From: CBDAQR01 sp965199055
GTDB lineage: Bacteria; Pseudomonadota; Gammaproteobacteria; Pseudomonadales; Halieaceae
Length of the DNA stretch: 64,000 bases
Assembly (NCBI GenBank): GCA_965199055.1
Contig: CBDAQR010000003.1
Span: 1,240,001-1,304,000 of the forward strand
Reading direction: 5' to 3'
The position numbers and the translations under genes were made by a program. Within the stretch, counting starts at the first letter, position 1. Each line of letters begins with the position of its first letter. The notes beneath the pieces were generated by a model that did not search any database, was not told the origin of the DNA, and saw only the letters and a program-made list of their open reading frames with translations. This document shows positions 54,415 to 62,738 of this stretch, one piece after another.

Positions 54415-55793
54415 AGCACTTCGCCCTTGAGTCCGATTTCAAACTTCTCCAGGTAAGCATTGGGCTTGCGGCCATCGAAGCTGACGCTGTCGATAAACTC
54501 GGTCTGCTCGGGGCGGAAGCCGTCCTCACTGGCGAACTCAGGAAAATCGGCAGCGCTCATCAGGCCCTCTTCGATAAGTTCCATGGCTGCCACTTTGTAG
54601 ATGTCGGGGCGATACACGCTCTTCGCGGTCTCGAAGTACCACTCATCAGTCTTGGGCTCTGCAATCTGGCCCCAGCGCCGCATCTGGGTCAGGTACCAGA
54701 CGGCATCAGAGTAGTAGGGATAGGTGGCGTAGTAGCGGAAGAACACATTGAAATCGGGAACGGCGCGCTTGGCGCCTTTCTCGTATTCGAAGGTGCCGGT
54801 CATCGAGTTGGCGATCACCTCATAGTCGGCGCCGACGTACTCGCTGCGAGAAAGAATTTCCACCGCCTCAGGACGGTTGGCGTTGTCCTTATCATCCAAC
54901 CACTTGGCCGCGCGCAGCAGCGCTTTTACTACCCGCGCGGTCGTGTTTGGATACTTCTCGGTAAATTCCTTGGTCATTCCGAAAACTTTCTCTGGATTGT
55001 TCTTCCAGATTTCGTAATCGGTGATGACGGGTACACCGATACCCTTGAACACCGCCTGCTGGTTCCAGGGTTCGCCAACACAGTAACCATAGATAGTGCC
55101 CGCCTCGAGAGTCGCAGGCATTTGCGGCGGAGGCGTCACTGACAGCAGCGCGTCTGCGTTGAGCTGCCCGGTGATATCACCCTTATGCGGCGCATAGTAG
55201 CCGGGATGAATACCACCGGCGGCCAGCCAGTAGCGCAACTCGTAGTTGTGAGTGGATACCGGGAATACCATACCCATATTGAAAGGCTTGCCGTCGGCTC
55301 GATACTGATCAACGACCGGCTTTAGTGCGCTCGCCGAGATCGGATGCACGGGCTTGCCATTCTCGTGGGGAATGTTTTTCTTCATTTCTTTCCAGATCTC
55401 GTTCGAAACAGTAATGCCGTTTCCGTTGAGATCCATACTGAAGGGCGTAACGATATGCGCTTTGGTGCCAAAACCAATGGTCGCAGCCAGGGGCTGCCCA
55501 GCCAGCATGTGCGCCCCATCGAGCTGACCGTCGATAACCCCGTCCAGCAACACTTTCCAGTTCGCCTGAGCTTCAATCGTGACGTAAAGGCCCTCATCCT
55601 CGAAGTAGCCCTTCTCATAGGCCACAGCAATAGGCGCCATGTCAGTGAGTTTAATGAAGCCGAAGGTGAGCTCGTCCTTCTCCGGCTCGCCCAATTCCGC
55701 ATGGGCGGGAGCGTGTAGCATCAGCGGTACTGCCAGCGCCGCCAGGCCGGATACCAGCCGCTTGATGGGATTGCATGTCGATGTAAAAAACAT
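54411..55793 (-). CDS. nrtA: Nitrate-binding protein of ABC transporter
   Basis: The 460-residue protein has a Sec signal peptide (about 1-32, ending APAHA) and NrtA/SsuA-like binding domain (LTFGFIKLTDMAPIAVAYEKGYF, DGAHMLAGQPLAATIG, GYCVGEPWNQQAVF). ATG 55793 has AGAGG upstream. It is the first gene after a 160-base leader with a terminator and a sigma-54 promoter. It captures periplasmic nitrate. Confidence 0.95.
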   Translation of the reverse strand: MFFTSTCNPIKRLVSGLAALAVPLMLHAPAHAELGEPEKDELTFGFIKLTDMAPIAVAYEKGYFEDEGLYVTIEAQANWKVLLDGVIDGQLDGAHMLAGQPLAATIGFGTKAHIVTPFSMDLNGNGITVSNEIWKEMKKNIPHENGKPVHPISASALKPVVDQYRADGKPFNMGMVFPVSTHNYELRYWLAAGGIHPGYYAPHKGDITGQLNADALLSVTPPPQMPATLEAGTIYGYCVGEPWNQQAVFKGIGVPVITDYEIWKNNPEKVFGMTKEFTEKYPNTTARVVKALLRAAKWLDDKDNANRPEAVEILSRSEYVGADYEVIANSMTGTFEYEKGAKRAVPDFNVFFRYYATYPYYSDAVWYLTQMRRWGQIAEPKTDEWYFETAKSVYRPDIYKVAAMELIEEGLMSAADFPEFASEDGFRPEQTEFIDSVSFDGRKPNAYLEKFEIGLKGEVL

Positions 55794-55817
55794 AAGTACC
55801 TCTAGGTCTTGTGGGCC

Positions 55818-55878
55818 AAAAAAAAGCCCGCGGCACTGCTCTCACCCTGGGGTGGGAAGTGCGCGGGCTCTATTACCC
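55818..55878 (-). promoter_or_regulatory. NasT-type antitermination leader of nrtA: hexaloop hairpin overlapping a terminator
   Basis: On the minus strand GGGT-AATAGA-GCCC forms a hairpin with a six-base loop (complement of 55865-55878). Its 3' arm is also the start of a strong terminator, AGCCCGCG..CACT with AGTGC..CGCGGGCT (55825-55869), followed by eight U (55818-55825). The two structures exclude each other. The porin leader has the same AATAGR loop. ANTAR proteins such as NasT bind hexaloop hairpins and prevent such terminators. Confidence 0.75.
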
Positions 55879-55964
55879 AAATTGTTGTGTTCTATGGACT
55901 CGCTATTCGTCTAGCCCGCCGGCGTTTCGCATTCACGCCGATGTGTCGCGCTACATTGGAGTTA

Positions 55965-55982
55965 TTGCAAAGCCTTTGCCAA
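55965..55982 (-). promoter_or_regulatory. Sigma-54 promoter of nrtA
   Basis: TTGGCAAAGGCTTTGCAA on the minus strand fits the -24/-12 consensus: GG and GC separated by exactly 10 bases. It lies about 170 bases before the nrtA start, just upstream of the antitermination leader. This points to NtrC-type nitrogen control. Confidence 0.75.
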
Positions 55983-56027
55983 CTTTTAAAATCTTTTTAT
56001 ATTCAATGACTTATGGATAGACCATTG

Positions 56028-56054
56028 AAAAACCCCGGTGCTGATGGGGGTTTT
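56028..56054. terminator. Terminator after nasS
   Basis: AAAAACCCC and GGGGGTTTT form a stem of eight or more pairs around a nine-base loop, with a U-tract on either strand. It follows the nasS stop (56092) by 38 bases. A second hairpin (GCGCAC/GTGCGC, 56064-56081) lies between. The rest of 55983-56091 shows no other feature. Confidence 0.7.
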
Positions 56055-56091
56055 GAGGCCCATGGCGCACCATAAGTGCGCATCGCCTGCC

Positions 56092-57219
56092 CTATCCTGG
56101 TACGGATGCCTGATAGTCAGACTCGGGGTACTCCATACCGAGACGGCGAGCCGCCTCACGATAGAGATCGGTGCGGTAGGTTTGCTGGACGATGGACTTG
56201 AGTTGCTCGGCACCCATTTCACGGCCCAGCAACTGCGCGCTGCGTTGCAATAGATCTTCCGCGGTTGAACGCCAGGGGAAACCCGCATCAAAGCGGCCGA
56301 AGACGTGAAAATGTGGCATTAACTGCACAGGGCCGTTCTTCTCAAACTGCATCTGCCCACTCAGCGAGGGCAATAGCTGCTGCACAGGCAGGTCCAGATA
56401 CTCCGGGCGCGCCAGCACTTCGGCCGCCTCTAGCCGATGATCATCGTCGGCCAGCCAACGGCAAGCCTCCATCAACGCCAGACGCAAGCACAAATGCGTG
56501 CCGGGCAAGGCGTTATGCCACTGTTCGGTGACTCCCAGAACTTTTTCGATAGCGTTATGCCACACCGCATAGCCGGTGGCATGTATGGCACCAATACCGT
56601 GCTGCACAGCGACTGAACTCCAGGGTTCGCCAACACAAAAACCATCGATGAGACCTCGCGCAAGACTATCCACCATCTGCTCTGGCGGCAGCACAATAAT
56701 GCGCACATCGCGCTCTGGATCAACGCCGGCGGACTCCAGCCAGGTGTGCAGTTGGAAGGTATGACAGGAAAACGAGTGCGCCGAAGCCAGGGTGAGTCGT
56801 CGATCATTATCCTGATCGAGCCACGCCCGCACCGCAGCAGCCGCGGAATGAGCGGACTCGGTGGGATTTGCCCCCAGGTCGGCAAGTTGTGCGGTCAGCG
56901 GCGCAGACAAGGTAATGGCATTACCGTTCAAGCTTAGGGCGAGCCCCGTCACCATGTTGGCACGCATACCGCCGGCACCCAGGGTCGTCGCCAGTGGTAA
57001 CGGCGCCAGGATCTGAGCGGCATCCAGTGTGCCCGCCACAAGCTTATCGCGCAGATTCGCCCAGGATACTTCCCGATGCAGCACTGCCTGCAAACCATAC
57101 TTTTCGTACAGGCCCAACTCCGCCGCCATAACAATAGGCGCACTGTCGGTAAGACGTATGTAACCGAGGTTTACCTCGGCTTGTTCCGGGTTGGGTATCG
57201 CCGCGTCCTGTTCACTCAT
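56092..57219 (-). CDS. nasS: NasS-type cytoplasmic nitrate/nitrite sensor
   Basis: The 375-residue protein is a NrtA homologue (VNLGYIRLTDSAPIVMAAELGLYEKYGL, GFCVGEPWSSVAVQ) without a signal peptide, so it stays in the cytoplasm. It overlaps nasT by eight bases. In Azotobacter, Paracoccus and Pseudomonas NasS holds NasT inactive until nitrate or nitrite binds. Confidence 0.93.
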   Translation of the reverse strand: MSEQDAAIPNPEQAEVNLGYIRLTDSAPIVMAAELGLYEKYGLQAVLHREVSWANLRDKLVAGTLDAAQILAPLPLATTLGAGGMRANMVTGLALSLNGNAITLSAPLTAQLADLGANPTESAHSAAAAVRAWLDQDNDRRLTLASAHSFSCHTFQLHTWLESAGVDPERDVRIIVLPPEQMVDSLARGLIDGFCVGEPWSSVAVQHGIGAIHATGYAVWHNAIEKVLGVTEQWHNALPGTHLCLRLALMEACRWLADDDHRLEAAEVLARPEYLDLPVQQLLPSLSGQMQFEKNGPVQLMPHFHVFGRFDAGFPWRSTAEDLLQRSAQLLGREMGAEQLKSIVQQTYRTDLYREAARRLGMEYPESDYQASVPG

Positions 57220-57823
57220 CGGTCTGATCCATACTCATGGTGGCAACGATGGTTTCGGCAATCTCCACCAGTCGCTTGTTAGTATTCATCGATAATCGGC
57301 GCATCAGAGCATAAGCTTCTTCCGCGTCTATCCCACGATGCTCGGACAATCTGCGCTTGGCCGCCTCGATCAACTTGTGCTCTTCGAGCTCACCGCGTGT
57401 TTGCAGCAATTCACGGCGCAGGATGTCGAAGGAACGAAACTGCGCCATCGCGACTTCAATAATCGGTTTGACCATTGCGGGGTTGAGGCCGTCACCCTGG
57501 TAAGCAGTTACCCCGGCGCCTACGGCCTGACGCACAAACTCCGGATCATCATTCTCTGAGAACATTACGATGGGCGTGGGGTTGTGTGCCGAGACAATGG
57601 CCAGACTTTCCAACACATCGCGATCGGGGGATTCGAGATCTATCACAATCACATCAGGGCGATGCGCTTCGATCTGGTGCAGCAGACCAGAGGAACTCGC
57701 CAGCAGCGACACTACCCGAAAACCGCTCTCAACAAGGCTGCGCTCAACCATGGCTGCGCGTTCCGGATGGTCATCGAGCACCATCACGCCAAGGCTGGTC
57801 GTATCGTCATCCTGCTGGGTCAT
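57212..57823 (-). CDS. nasT: NasT-type ANTAR antiterminator
   Basis: The 203-residue response-regulator-like protein has a receiver domain (VMVLDDHPERAAMV, VIVIDLESPDRDVLE with the Asp) and a C-terminal ANTAR domain (KLIEAAKRRLSEHRGIDAEEAYALMRRLSMNTNKRLVEIAETIV). ANTAR domains bind paired hexaloop RNA hairpins. Two such leaders lie in this cluster, before nrtA and before the porin. Confidence 0.94.
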   Translation of the reverse strand: MTQQDDDTTSLGVMVLDDHPERAAMVERSLVESGFRVVSLLASSSGLLHQIEAHRPDVIVIDLESPDRDVLESLAIVSAHNPTPIVMFSENDDPEFVRQAVGAGVTAYQGDGLNPAMVKPIIEVAMAQFRSFDILRRELLQTRGELEEHKLIEAAKRRLSEHRGIDAEEAYALMRRLSMNTNKRLVEIAETIVATMSMDQTDE

Positions 57824-57841
57824 CGAGAAAAGTGTGGCAAC

Positions 57842-57866
57842 GGGAGCGGCATAATGGCCCGCTCCC
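57842..57866. other. Intercistronic stem-loop between porin and nasT
   Basis: GGGAGCGG and CCGCTCCC (8 bp, nine-base loop) follow the porin stop at 57885. There is no proper U-tract next to it. It may be an mRNA end stabiliser or partial terminator that raises porin over nasTS. Confidence 0.55.
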
Positions 57867-57884
57867 GCTCCGGTGTAAATAGCC

Positions 57885-59120
57885 CTAGAGCTTAAGCTGT
57901 GCAGTCAGCCAGAACTTATCAGTATCGGTGTAACGCGTATCGTCATCAGTATCGAAGCTGGCAAACTTCGCTTGCAGCGTGAGCTGCTTGTTCACCGGCC
58001 AGGTGGCGATCAAGTCGATCTCAGAACCAAAGTCGGCGCTGGAATCCTCCGCCTGGAAGTCGTGGTATACCGCCATCAGCTTCACTGGACCCAGTTTCCC
58101 GGCGACGCTGGCGTAGGCATCTTCGATACCATCCCCCGGCGTGACCAGAAACTTATCGGCCCAGCCCTGGAACTTATGCAGGGTGGCTAGCGGCGTCTTA
58201 AACCCAACGCCGTTATCAGAAGCGAGCACCTCGTATCCGGCCTTGAGAGTGAGCATCTTAAGCTTCGCACCCAGCTCCACCATGTAGTAGTCCGCTTCAT
58301 ACTCAAGCGCACTATCACCGCCCTCTTCCTGGGTAGCATAACTGGCGGCAACGCTGAGCCAGTCGAAGCTGCCCTTGTATTCGACGCCATAGGTGTCCGT
58401 AGAATTGTTCACCGTTCTACCCGCCGGGTAGCCGCCCTGCTCTTCAACATCGATAATGTAGCCGAAGGGCGAGAGCGTGTGGCCTTCAGCAAGTTTAATA
58501 TCGGTGCGCACGAAAAAGTTATCGCCCTCCCATTCCGCGGGCTGCACGCCATCATCCGGACCAAATATGCGGTTCACCTGTGCCGCGTAGCTGACATCAA
58601 TGTCCAGCATGTCCAAGGGCGAGAACTTAACGCGCAAACCGTCGTAGGTCTGTTCGTTCTGGCGCCAGGCGACACCACCGACAAAGCGCTGTGATCCATG
58701 ATTGATGCGCTGACGACCGCCCGTGGCGTCTACGTATTCGTTCTTGTAACCCAGCCAGGCCTGGTTCAGGTCTGTGCCTTCCGGATCGGCCACCACCGGA
58801 TACTCGGTTTTGCCGTTCTCAGTTGAGTTGTAGTCATTGGGTCCGACACTGGTCACGTCATCGAACTCTATGAGTCCAGTAAAACCCTTGTACGGCGCCG
58901 TTTTTAGCGTCAAACGCGAGCGCAGGGTCGACGCCTCTGCATCCTCATCGAACCGGTCCTGATCCACCCCTTCAAAACGGTAGCGGAAATCCACTTTGGC
59001 AGAGCCGTCTTGGACTGCCTTGGCAATCTCGCTGAAGAAATCACCCTCTGCGAAGGCTGCCGGGCTAGCGATACCAGCGGCGAAGGCCAGCACCAGTGGT
59101 GATTTTGTAAAACTGCTCAT
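57885..59120 (-). CDS. Outer-membrane porin of the nitrate cluster
   Basis: The 411-residue protein has a signal peptide (to about residue 24, ASPAAFA) and a barrel-like alternating pattern (VDFRYRFEGVDQDRF, LRSRLTLKTAPYKGFTGLIEFDDV), ending FWLTAQLKL. It looks like alginate-export/OprD-like porins. ATG 59120 has GGGAG eight bases upstream. Its sigma-54 promoter and hexaloop-terminator leader match those of nrtA, so it is coregulated by nitrogen status and nitrate. It probably lets nitrate or nitrite through the outer membrane. Confidence 0.88.
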   Translation of the reverse strand: MSSFTKSPLVLAFAAGIASPAAFAEGDFFSEIAKAVQDGSAKVDFRYRFEGVDQDRFDEDAEASTLRSRLTLKTAPYKGFTGLIEFDDVTSVGPNDYNSTENGKTEYPVVADPEGTDLNQAWLGYKNEYVDATGGRQRINHGSQRFVGGVAWRQNEQTYDGLRVKFSPLDMLDIDVSYAAQVNRIFGPDDGVQPAEWEGDNFFVRTDIKLAEGHTLSPFGYIIDVEEQGGYPAGRTVNNSTDTYGVEYKGSFDWLSVAASYATQEEGGDSALEYEADYYMVELGAKLKMLTLKAGYEVLASDNGVGFKTPLATLHKFQGWADKFLVTPGDGIEDAYASVAGKLGPVKLMAVYHDFQAEDSSADFGSEIDLIATWPVNKQLTLQAKFASFDTDDDTRYTDTDKFWLTAQLKL

Positions 59121-59134
59121 TTTGTCACTCCCAT

Positions 59135-59179
59135 AAAAAAGGCCCACGCCGCGACACCGCGGTGTGAGCCCTATTGCTC
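59135..59179 (-). promoter_or_regulatory. NasT-type antitermination leader of the porin gene
   Basis: On the minus strand GAGC-AATAGG-GCTC (complement of 59166-59179) makes a hexaloop hairpin. Its 3' arm belongs to the terminator stem GGGCTCAC..CGCG with CGCGGCGTGGGCC (59141-59171), followed by six U (59135-59140). The layout and loop match the nrtA leader. Confidence 0.72.
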
Positions 59180-59228
59180 TTCAATTGCATGATGTTACGG
59201 GGACATCCCTGTCACCCCCCTTGACTAC

Positions 59229-59245
59229 AGCAATCGCTGTGCCAA
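59229..59245 (-). promoter_or_regulatory. Sigma-54 promoter of the porin-nasTS unit
   Basis: TTGGCACAGCGATTGCT on the minus strand matches TTGGCACN5TTGCW very closely, with GG and GC exactly 10 bases apart. It is about 110 bases before the porin start and directly precedes the hexaloop-terminator leader. Confidence 0.8.
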
Positions 59246-59332
59246 CTTCACAAGTCTTTGATTTTTTTGACTTTACTATGCTTTCCGGGAAGTGTTCGCC
59301 GGCAGTGTGCGTGCGTGCACCGTTATGAATAG

Positions 59333-60565
59333 CTAAACCTGCGGCTCCTGATAGAACAATTCTTCATCGAGTTCACCCTCCTGACGAGCCACGAGCACCG
59401 ATACCATAAGGTCTCCCGTGACATTCACTGCCGTACGCGCCATATCCATGATGCGATCCACACCAGCGATAATTGCAATGCCCTCCAGCGGAAGCCCCAC
59501 CGATTGCAGTACTAGAGACAGCATAATCAGCCCCGCGCCAGGAATGCCCGCACTGCCTATTGAAGCGAGCGTCGACGTCAAGATGATAATTACATAGTGA
59601 CCCAGGTTTAGATCAACGCCATAGGCCTGCGCCAGAAAGATCGCGGCAATGCCCTGGTAAATTGCGGTGCCATCCATATTGATAGTGGCACCCAGCGGCA
59701 GCACAAAACTGGCAACGGGCCGGGAAACCCCCAGGTTTTCACGGGCGCAGGTCATCGACACGGGCAAGGTTCCGGCACTACTTGCAGTCGAGAATGCGAC
59801 GGCCTGAGCATCGGCAATACCAGAGAAGAAATAGCGCGCATGCATGCGACCGGCAAAATGCAGAATGGCAGGTAACACCAGCCCCGCGTGCACCAGACAG
59901 GCGAGGTAAAAAACCGCCACCATCTGCAGCAGCGGCAGCAGAACGTCGAGGCCGTGACTACCGGCCACCACTGCCATCAATGCAAACACGCCAAAGGGTG
60001 CCAGCTCCATCACGATGCGCGTCATGCGATACATCACCGCTGCGCCGGCGTGACAAAACTGCGCTACCTGGGCACCCTCATCTCCCGCCAGCGTGATGGC
60101 GATTCCCAGTAGCAGGGAGAAGACTATGATTTGCAGCACATTGCCTTCGGCGAAGGCGGCAATAGGGTTGGTCGGAACGAGATTAACCAAGGCATCTGAC
60201 CAGTGCCCACTGTGCACGGGTAGTTCGACCTTGGTAGCGGCAATCTCCACACCCACCCCCGGTTGCAATAGCGCAGAAAGGGACAAGCCCAGGGTGATGG
60301 CAAGGAATGTGGTGAACACATAGAGACCGAATGCGCGCATGCCAACGCGTCCCATTTGCTTGGGATCAGCCATCGTGCTCATGCCTGATACCAGGGAAAA
60401 AAACAACAAAGGCACAATCAGCATTTCGATCGCGCGTAAAAAGAGAGCTCCGATGGGTTGCAGCGCAACACTTGCACCCTGCATCAACAGGCCAAGGCCT
60501 ATACCCAGCATCATCGCGCCCAGAATGCGCTTCCACAGCGCAATGTCCAGCCAGATTTTGATCAT
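59333..60565 (-). CDS. Dicarboxylate/amino acid:cation symporter (DAACS family)
   Basis: The 410-residue membrane protein has eight helices and re-entrant loops of the GltP/DctA family: FSTASSAGTLPVSM (the serine-rich HP1), LPLGATINMDGTAIYQGIAAIFLAQ (TM7) and SAGIPGAGLIMLSLVL (HP2), and the Asp/Asn of DRIMDMARTAVNVTGD. ATG 60565 fits the family N-terminus; GTG 60595 or ATG 60592 are possible. It stands alone. Its substrate may be glutamate, aspartate or C4-dicarboxylates. Confidence 0.93.
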   Translation of the reverse strand: MIKIWLDIALWKRILGAMMLGIGLGLLMQGASVALQPIGALFLRAIEMLIVPLLFFSLVSGMSTMADPKQMGRVGMRAFGLYVFTTFLAITLGLSLSALLQPGVGVEIAATKVELPVHSGHWSDALVNLVPTNPIAAFAEGNVLQIIVFSLLLGIAITLAGDEGAQVAQFCHAGAAVMYRMTRIVMELAPFGVFALMAVVAGSHGLDVLLPLLQMVAVFYLACLVHAGLVLPAILHFAGRMHARYFFSGIADAQAVAFSTASSAGTLPVSMTCARENLGVSRPVASFVLPLGATINMDGTAIYQGIAAIFLAQAYGVDLNLGHYVIIILTSTLASIGSAGIPGAGLIMLSLVLQSVGLPLEGIAIIAGVDRIMDMARTAVNVTGDLMVSVLVARQEGELDEELFYQEPQV

Positions 60566-60682
60566 GGCATCAGTGTAGTTCAGTGCCAGCATCACGGATA
60601 TTCGCCGGCGCTGAATCGATCCAGGGCGGGCATTGGCGGCCGCAACACCCCCCTGCGAATAACCGAGTAAATTTAGGGGATA

Positions 60683-60715
60683 TTTACTTGACTATTTTAC
60701 TGGGTTTTACCATAA
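60683..60715 (+). promoter_or_regulatory. iscR promoter with possible IscR type 1 site
   Basis: TTGACT (60687-60692) and CATAAT (60710-60715) are 17 bp apart, a good sigma-70 promoter. ACTTGACTATTTTACTGGGT overlapping the -35 resembles the first half of an IscR type 1 box, with a poorer second half. Autorepression by [2Fe-2S]-IscR is expected. Confidence 0.65.
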
Positions 60716-60752
60716 TGCCCGCCTCTTTCGGGCTCCTGCAAAAGGTACTCCC

Positions 60753-61229
60753 ATGCGACTGACAACCAAAGGGCGTTATGCCGTAACGTCTATGCTCGAC
60801 CTCGCTCTGAATCAAGCGGGCGGACCGATACCCCTGGCGGGTATCTCTGCGCGACAGGACATTTCGCTGTCTTATCTGGAGCAGCTATTTGCGCAATTAC
60901 GGCGCAACGGCCTCGTCCAGAGCGTGCGCGGACCTGGCGGCGGTTATCACCTGGGAAAAGAAGCACAGCACATTAATATCGCCGAAGTGATCGAAGCCGT
61001 GAACGAAACCACTGACGCCACCCGATGCCACGGTGCCGGCGATTGCCAGAAAGGCGGCACTTGCCTGACCCACCACCTCTGGATGGACCTGAGCGATCAG
61101 ATTCGCGACTTTCTGGGTGACATCACCCTGCAGGACCTGGTTAAGCGCAAGGAGATTTTGGACATCTCCCGCAGTCAGCAATCACGCGTGATAGAAGACG
61201 AATCCTCCATCCCCGTCAGCAACGTATAA
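60753..61229 (+). CDS. iscR: Fe-S cluster regulator IscR (Rrf2 family)
   Basis: The 158-residue protein begins MRLTTKGRYAVTSMLDLAL, has the Rrf2 winged helix and the cluster ligands Cys92, Cys98, Cys104 and His107 (RCHGAGDCQKGGTCLTHHLW). It is the first gene of the suf operon, 25 bp before sufB. It senses Fe-S status and controls the operon. Confidence 0.96.
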   Translation: MRLTTKGRYAVTSMLDLALNQAGGPIPLAGISARQDISLSYLEQLFAQLRRNGLVQSVRGPGGGYHLGKEAQHINIAEVIEAVNETTDATRCHGAGDCQKGGTCLTHHLWMDLSDQIRDFLGDITLQDLVKRKEILDISRSQQSRVIEDESSIPVSNV

Positions 61230-61254
61230 ACCCTGGCTGACACAAGGAACCCAC

Positions 61255-62694
61255 ATGTCACAGGAACAAATTGATAAGACAATAGAACGCGAGTACGCCG
61301 CGGGATTTGTCACCCAGGTCGAATCCGACACGCTGCCGCCCGGACTCAATGAGGATGTGGTGCGATTTATATCGGGCAAGAAAGACGAGCCCGAGTGGAT
61401 GCTGGAGTGGCGCCTGGAGGCGTATCGCAACTGGCGCGAAATGGCAGAGCCTGAGTGGGCTCATGTGCACTACCCCGAGGTAGATTTTGAAGCCATCTCA
61501 TATCACTCACAGCCCAAAAGCATGGAAGACAGGCCCAAGAGTCTGGATGAGGTCGACCCGGAATTACTGCGTACCTACGAAAAACTGGGCATTCCCTTGC
61601 ATGAGCAGGAAGTGCTCGCGGGCGTGGCGGTGGACGTGGTATTTGATTCCGTCTCAGTCGGTACTACCTTCCGCGAAAAACTGGCTGAGGCGGGCGTTAT
61701 CTTCTGCTCAATTTCTGAAGCGGTGAAGGACTATCCCGACCTGGTGCGCAAGTACATAGGCTCTGTGGTACCGCGCAAGGATAATTTCTACGCGGCGTTG
61801 AATAGCGCGGTGTTCTCAGATGGTTCTTTTGTCTATATCCCCAAGGGCGTGCGCTGCCCCATGGAATTGTCGACCTATTTCCGTATTAACGAGGCCAACA
61901 CTGGCCAGTTCGAACGCACGCTGATCATCGCCGATGAGGGTAGCCACGTGAGCTACCTCGAAGGCTGTACCGCACCGATGCGCGACGAAAACCAGCTGCA
62001 CGCGGCGGTGGTCGAGCTGGTGGCACTGGATGATGCCGAGATCAAGTACTCCACCGTCCAGAATTGGTACCCGGGTGACTCCGAAGGCAAGGGCGGCATC
62101 TATAATTTCGTGACCAAGCGAGGCGTCGCCCATCGCAATGCCAAGATTTCCTGGACCCAGGTCGAAACCGGTTCCGCGGTCACCTGGAAGTATCCGAGCT
62201 GCGTGCTGCGCGGAGACAATAGCGTTGGCGAGTTTTACTCGGTGGCGCTGACCAACAACTTCCAGCAGGCCGATACCGGCACCAAGATGATCCACCTGGG
62301 CAAGAACACAAGCTCAACCATCATTTCCAAGGGAATTTCCGCCGGCAAGAGCAGCAATGCCTACCGTGGCCTGGTGCGCATGAGCCCGAAGGCAGAAGGT
62401 GCCCGCAACTACACCCAGTGCGATTCGCTTCTGATCGGTGATCAGTGCGCAGCCCACACCTTTCCCTATATTGAGAGCCGCAATCCTTCAGCCGTCGTCG
62501 AGCATGAGGCGACCACCTCCAAGGTAAGCGACGACCAGCTCTACCTGTGCCAGCAGCGTGGCATGGATGTGGAGAAAGCGGTATCGATGATCGTGAACGG
62601 CTTCTGCAAGGAAGTATTCAAAGAACTGCCCATGGAATTCGCCGTGGAGGCAGGCAAATTACTCGAAGTGAGCCTCGAAGGCTCGGTTGGTTAA
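61255..62694 (+). CDS. sufB: Fe-S cluster assembly scaffold SufB
   Basis: The 479-residue protein shows the SufB beta-helix core: YFRINEANTGQFERTLIIADEGSHVSYLEGCTAP, YSTVQNWYPG, NPSAVVEHEATTSKVSDDQLYLCQQRG. Length is normal. It forms the SufBCD scaffold with the next two genes. No sulfur donor (SufS/SufE) is inside the window, but the operon continues past its end. Confidence 0.97.
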   Translation: MSQEQIDKTIEREYAAGFVTQVESDTLPPGLNEDVVRFISGKKDEPEWMLEWRLEAYRNWREMAEPEWAHVHYPEVDFEAISYHSQPKSMEDRPKSLDEVDPELLRTYEKLGIPLHEQEVLAGVAVDVVFDSVSVGTTFREKLAEAGVIFCSISEAVKDYPDLVRKYIGSVVPRKDNFYAALNSAVFSDGSFVYIPKGVRCPMELSTYFRINEANTGQFERTLIIADEGSHVSYLEGCTAPMRDENQLHAAVVELVALDDAEIKYSTVQNWYPGDSEGKGGIYNFVTKRGVAHRNAKISWTQVETGSAVTWKYPSCVLRGDNSVGEFYSVALTNNFQQADTGTKMIHLGKNTSSTIISKGISAGKSSNAYRGLVRMSPKAEGARNYTQCDSLLIGDQCAAHTFPYIESRNPSAVVEHEATTSKVSDDQLYLCQQRGMDVEKAVSMIVNGFCKEVFKELPMEFAVEAGKLLEVSLEGSVG

Positions 62695-62699
62695 AAGTC

Positions 62700-62719
62700 A
62701 GCGGTGCGAGCGCACCGCT
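62700..62719 (+). other. Stem-loop between sufB and sufC
   Basis: AGCGGTGC-GAGC-GCACCGCT is a perfect 8-bp stem with a four-base loop, 5 bases after the sufB stop and 19 before sufC. No U-tract follows, so it is a processing or stability element rather than a terminator. Confidence 0.55.
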
Positions 62720-62738
62720 CGAAAGTGAGATACAGAAG

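Noticed and set aside
62700..62719. Hairpin after sufB as a terminator
   Set aside because: No U-tract follows, and sufC is clearly in the same operon.
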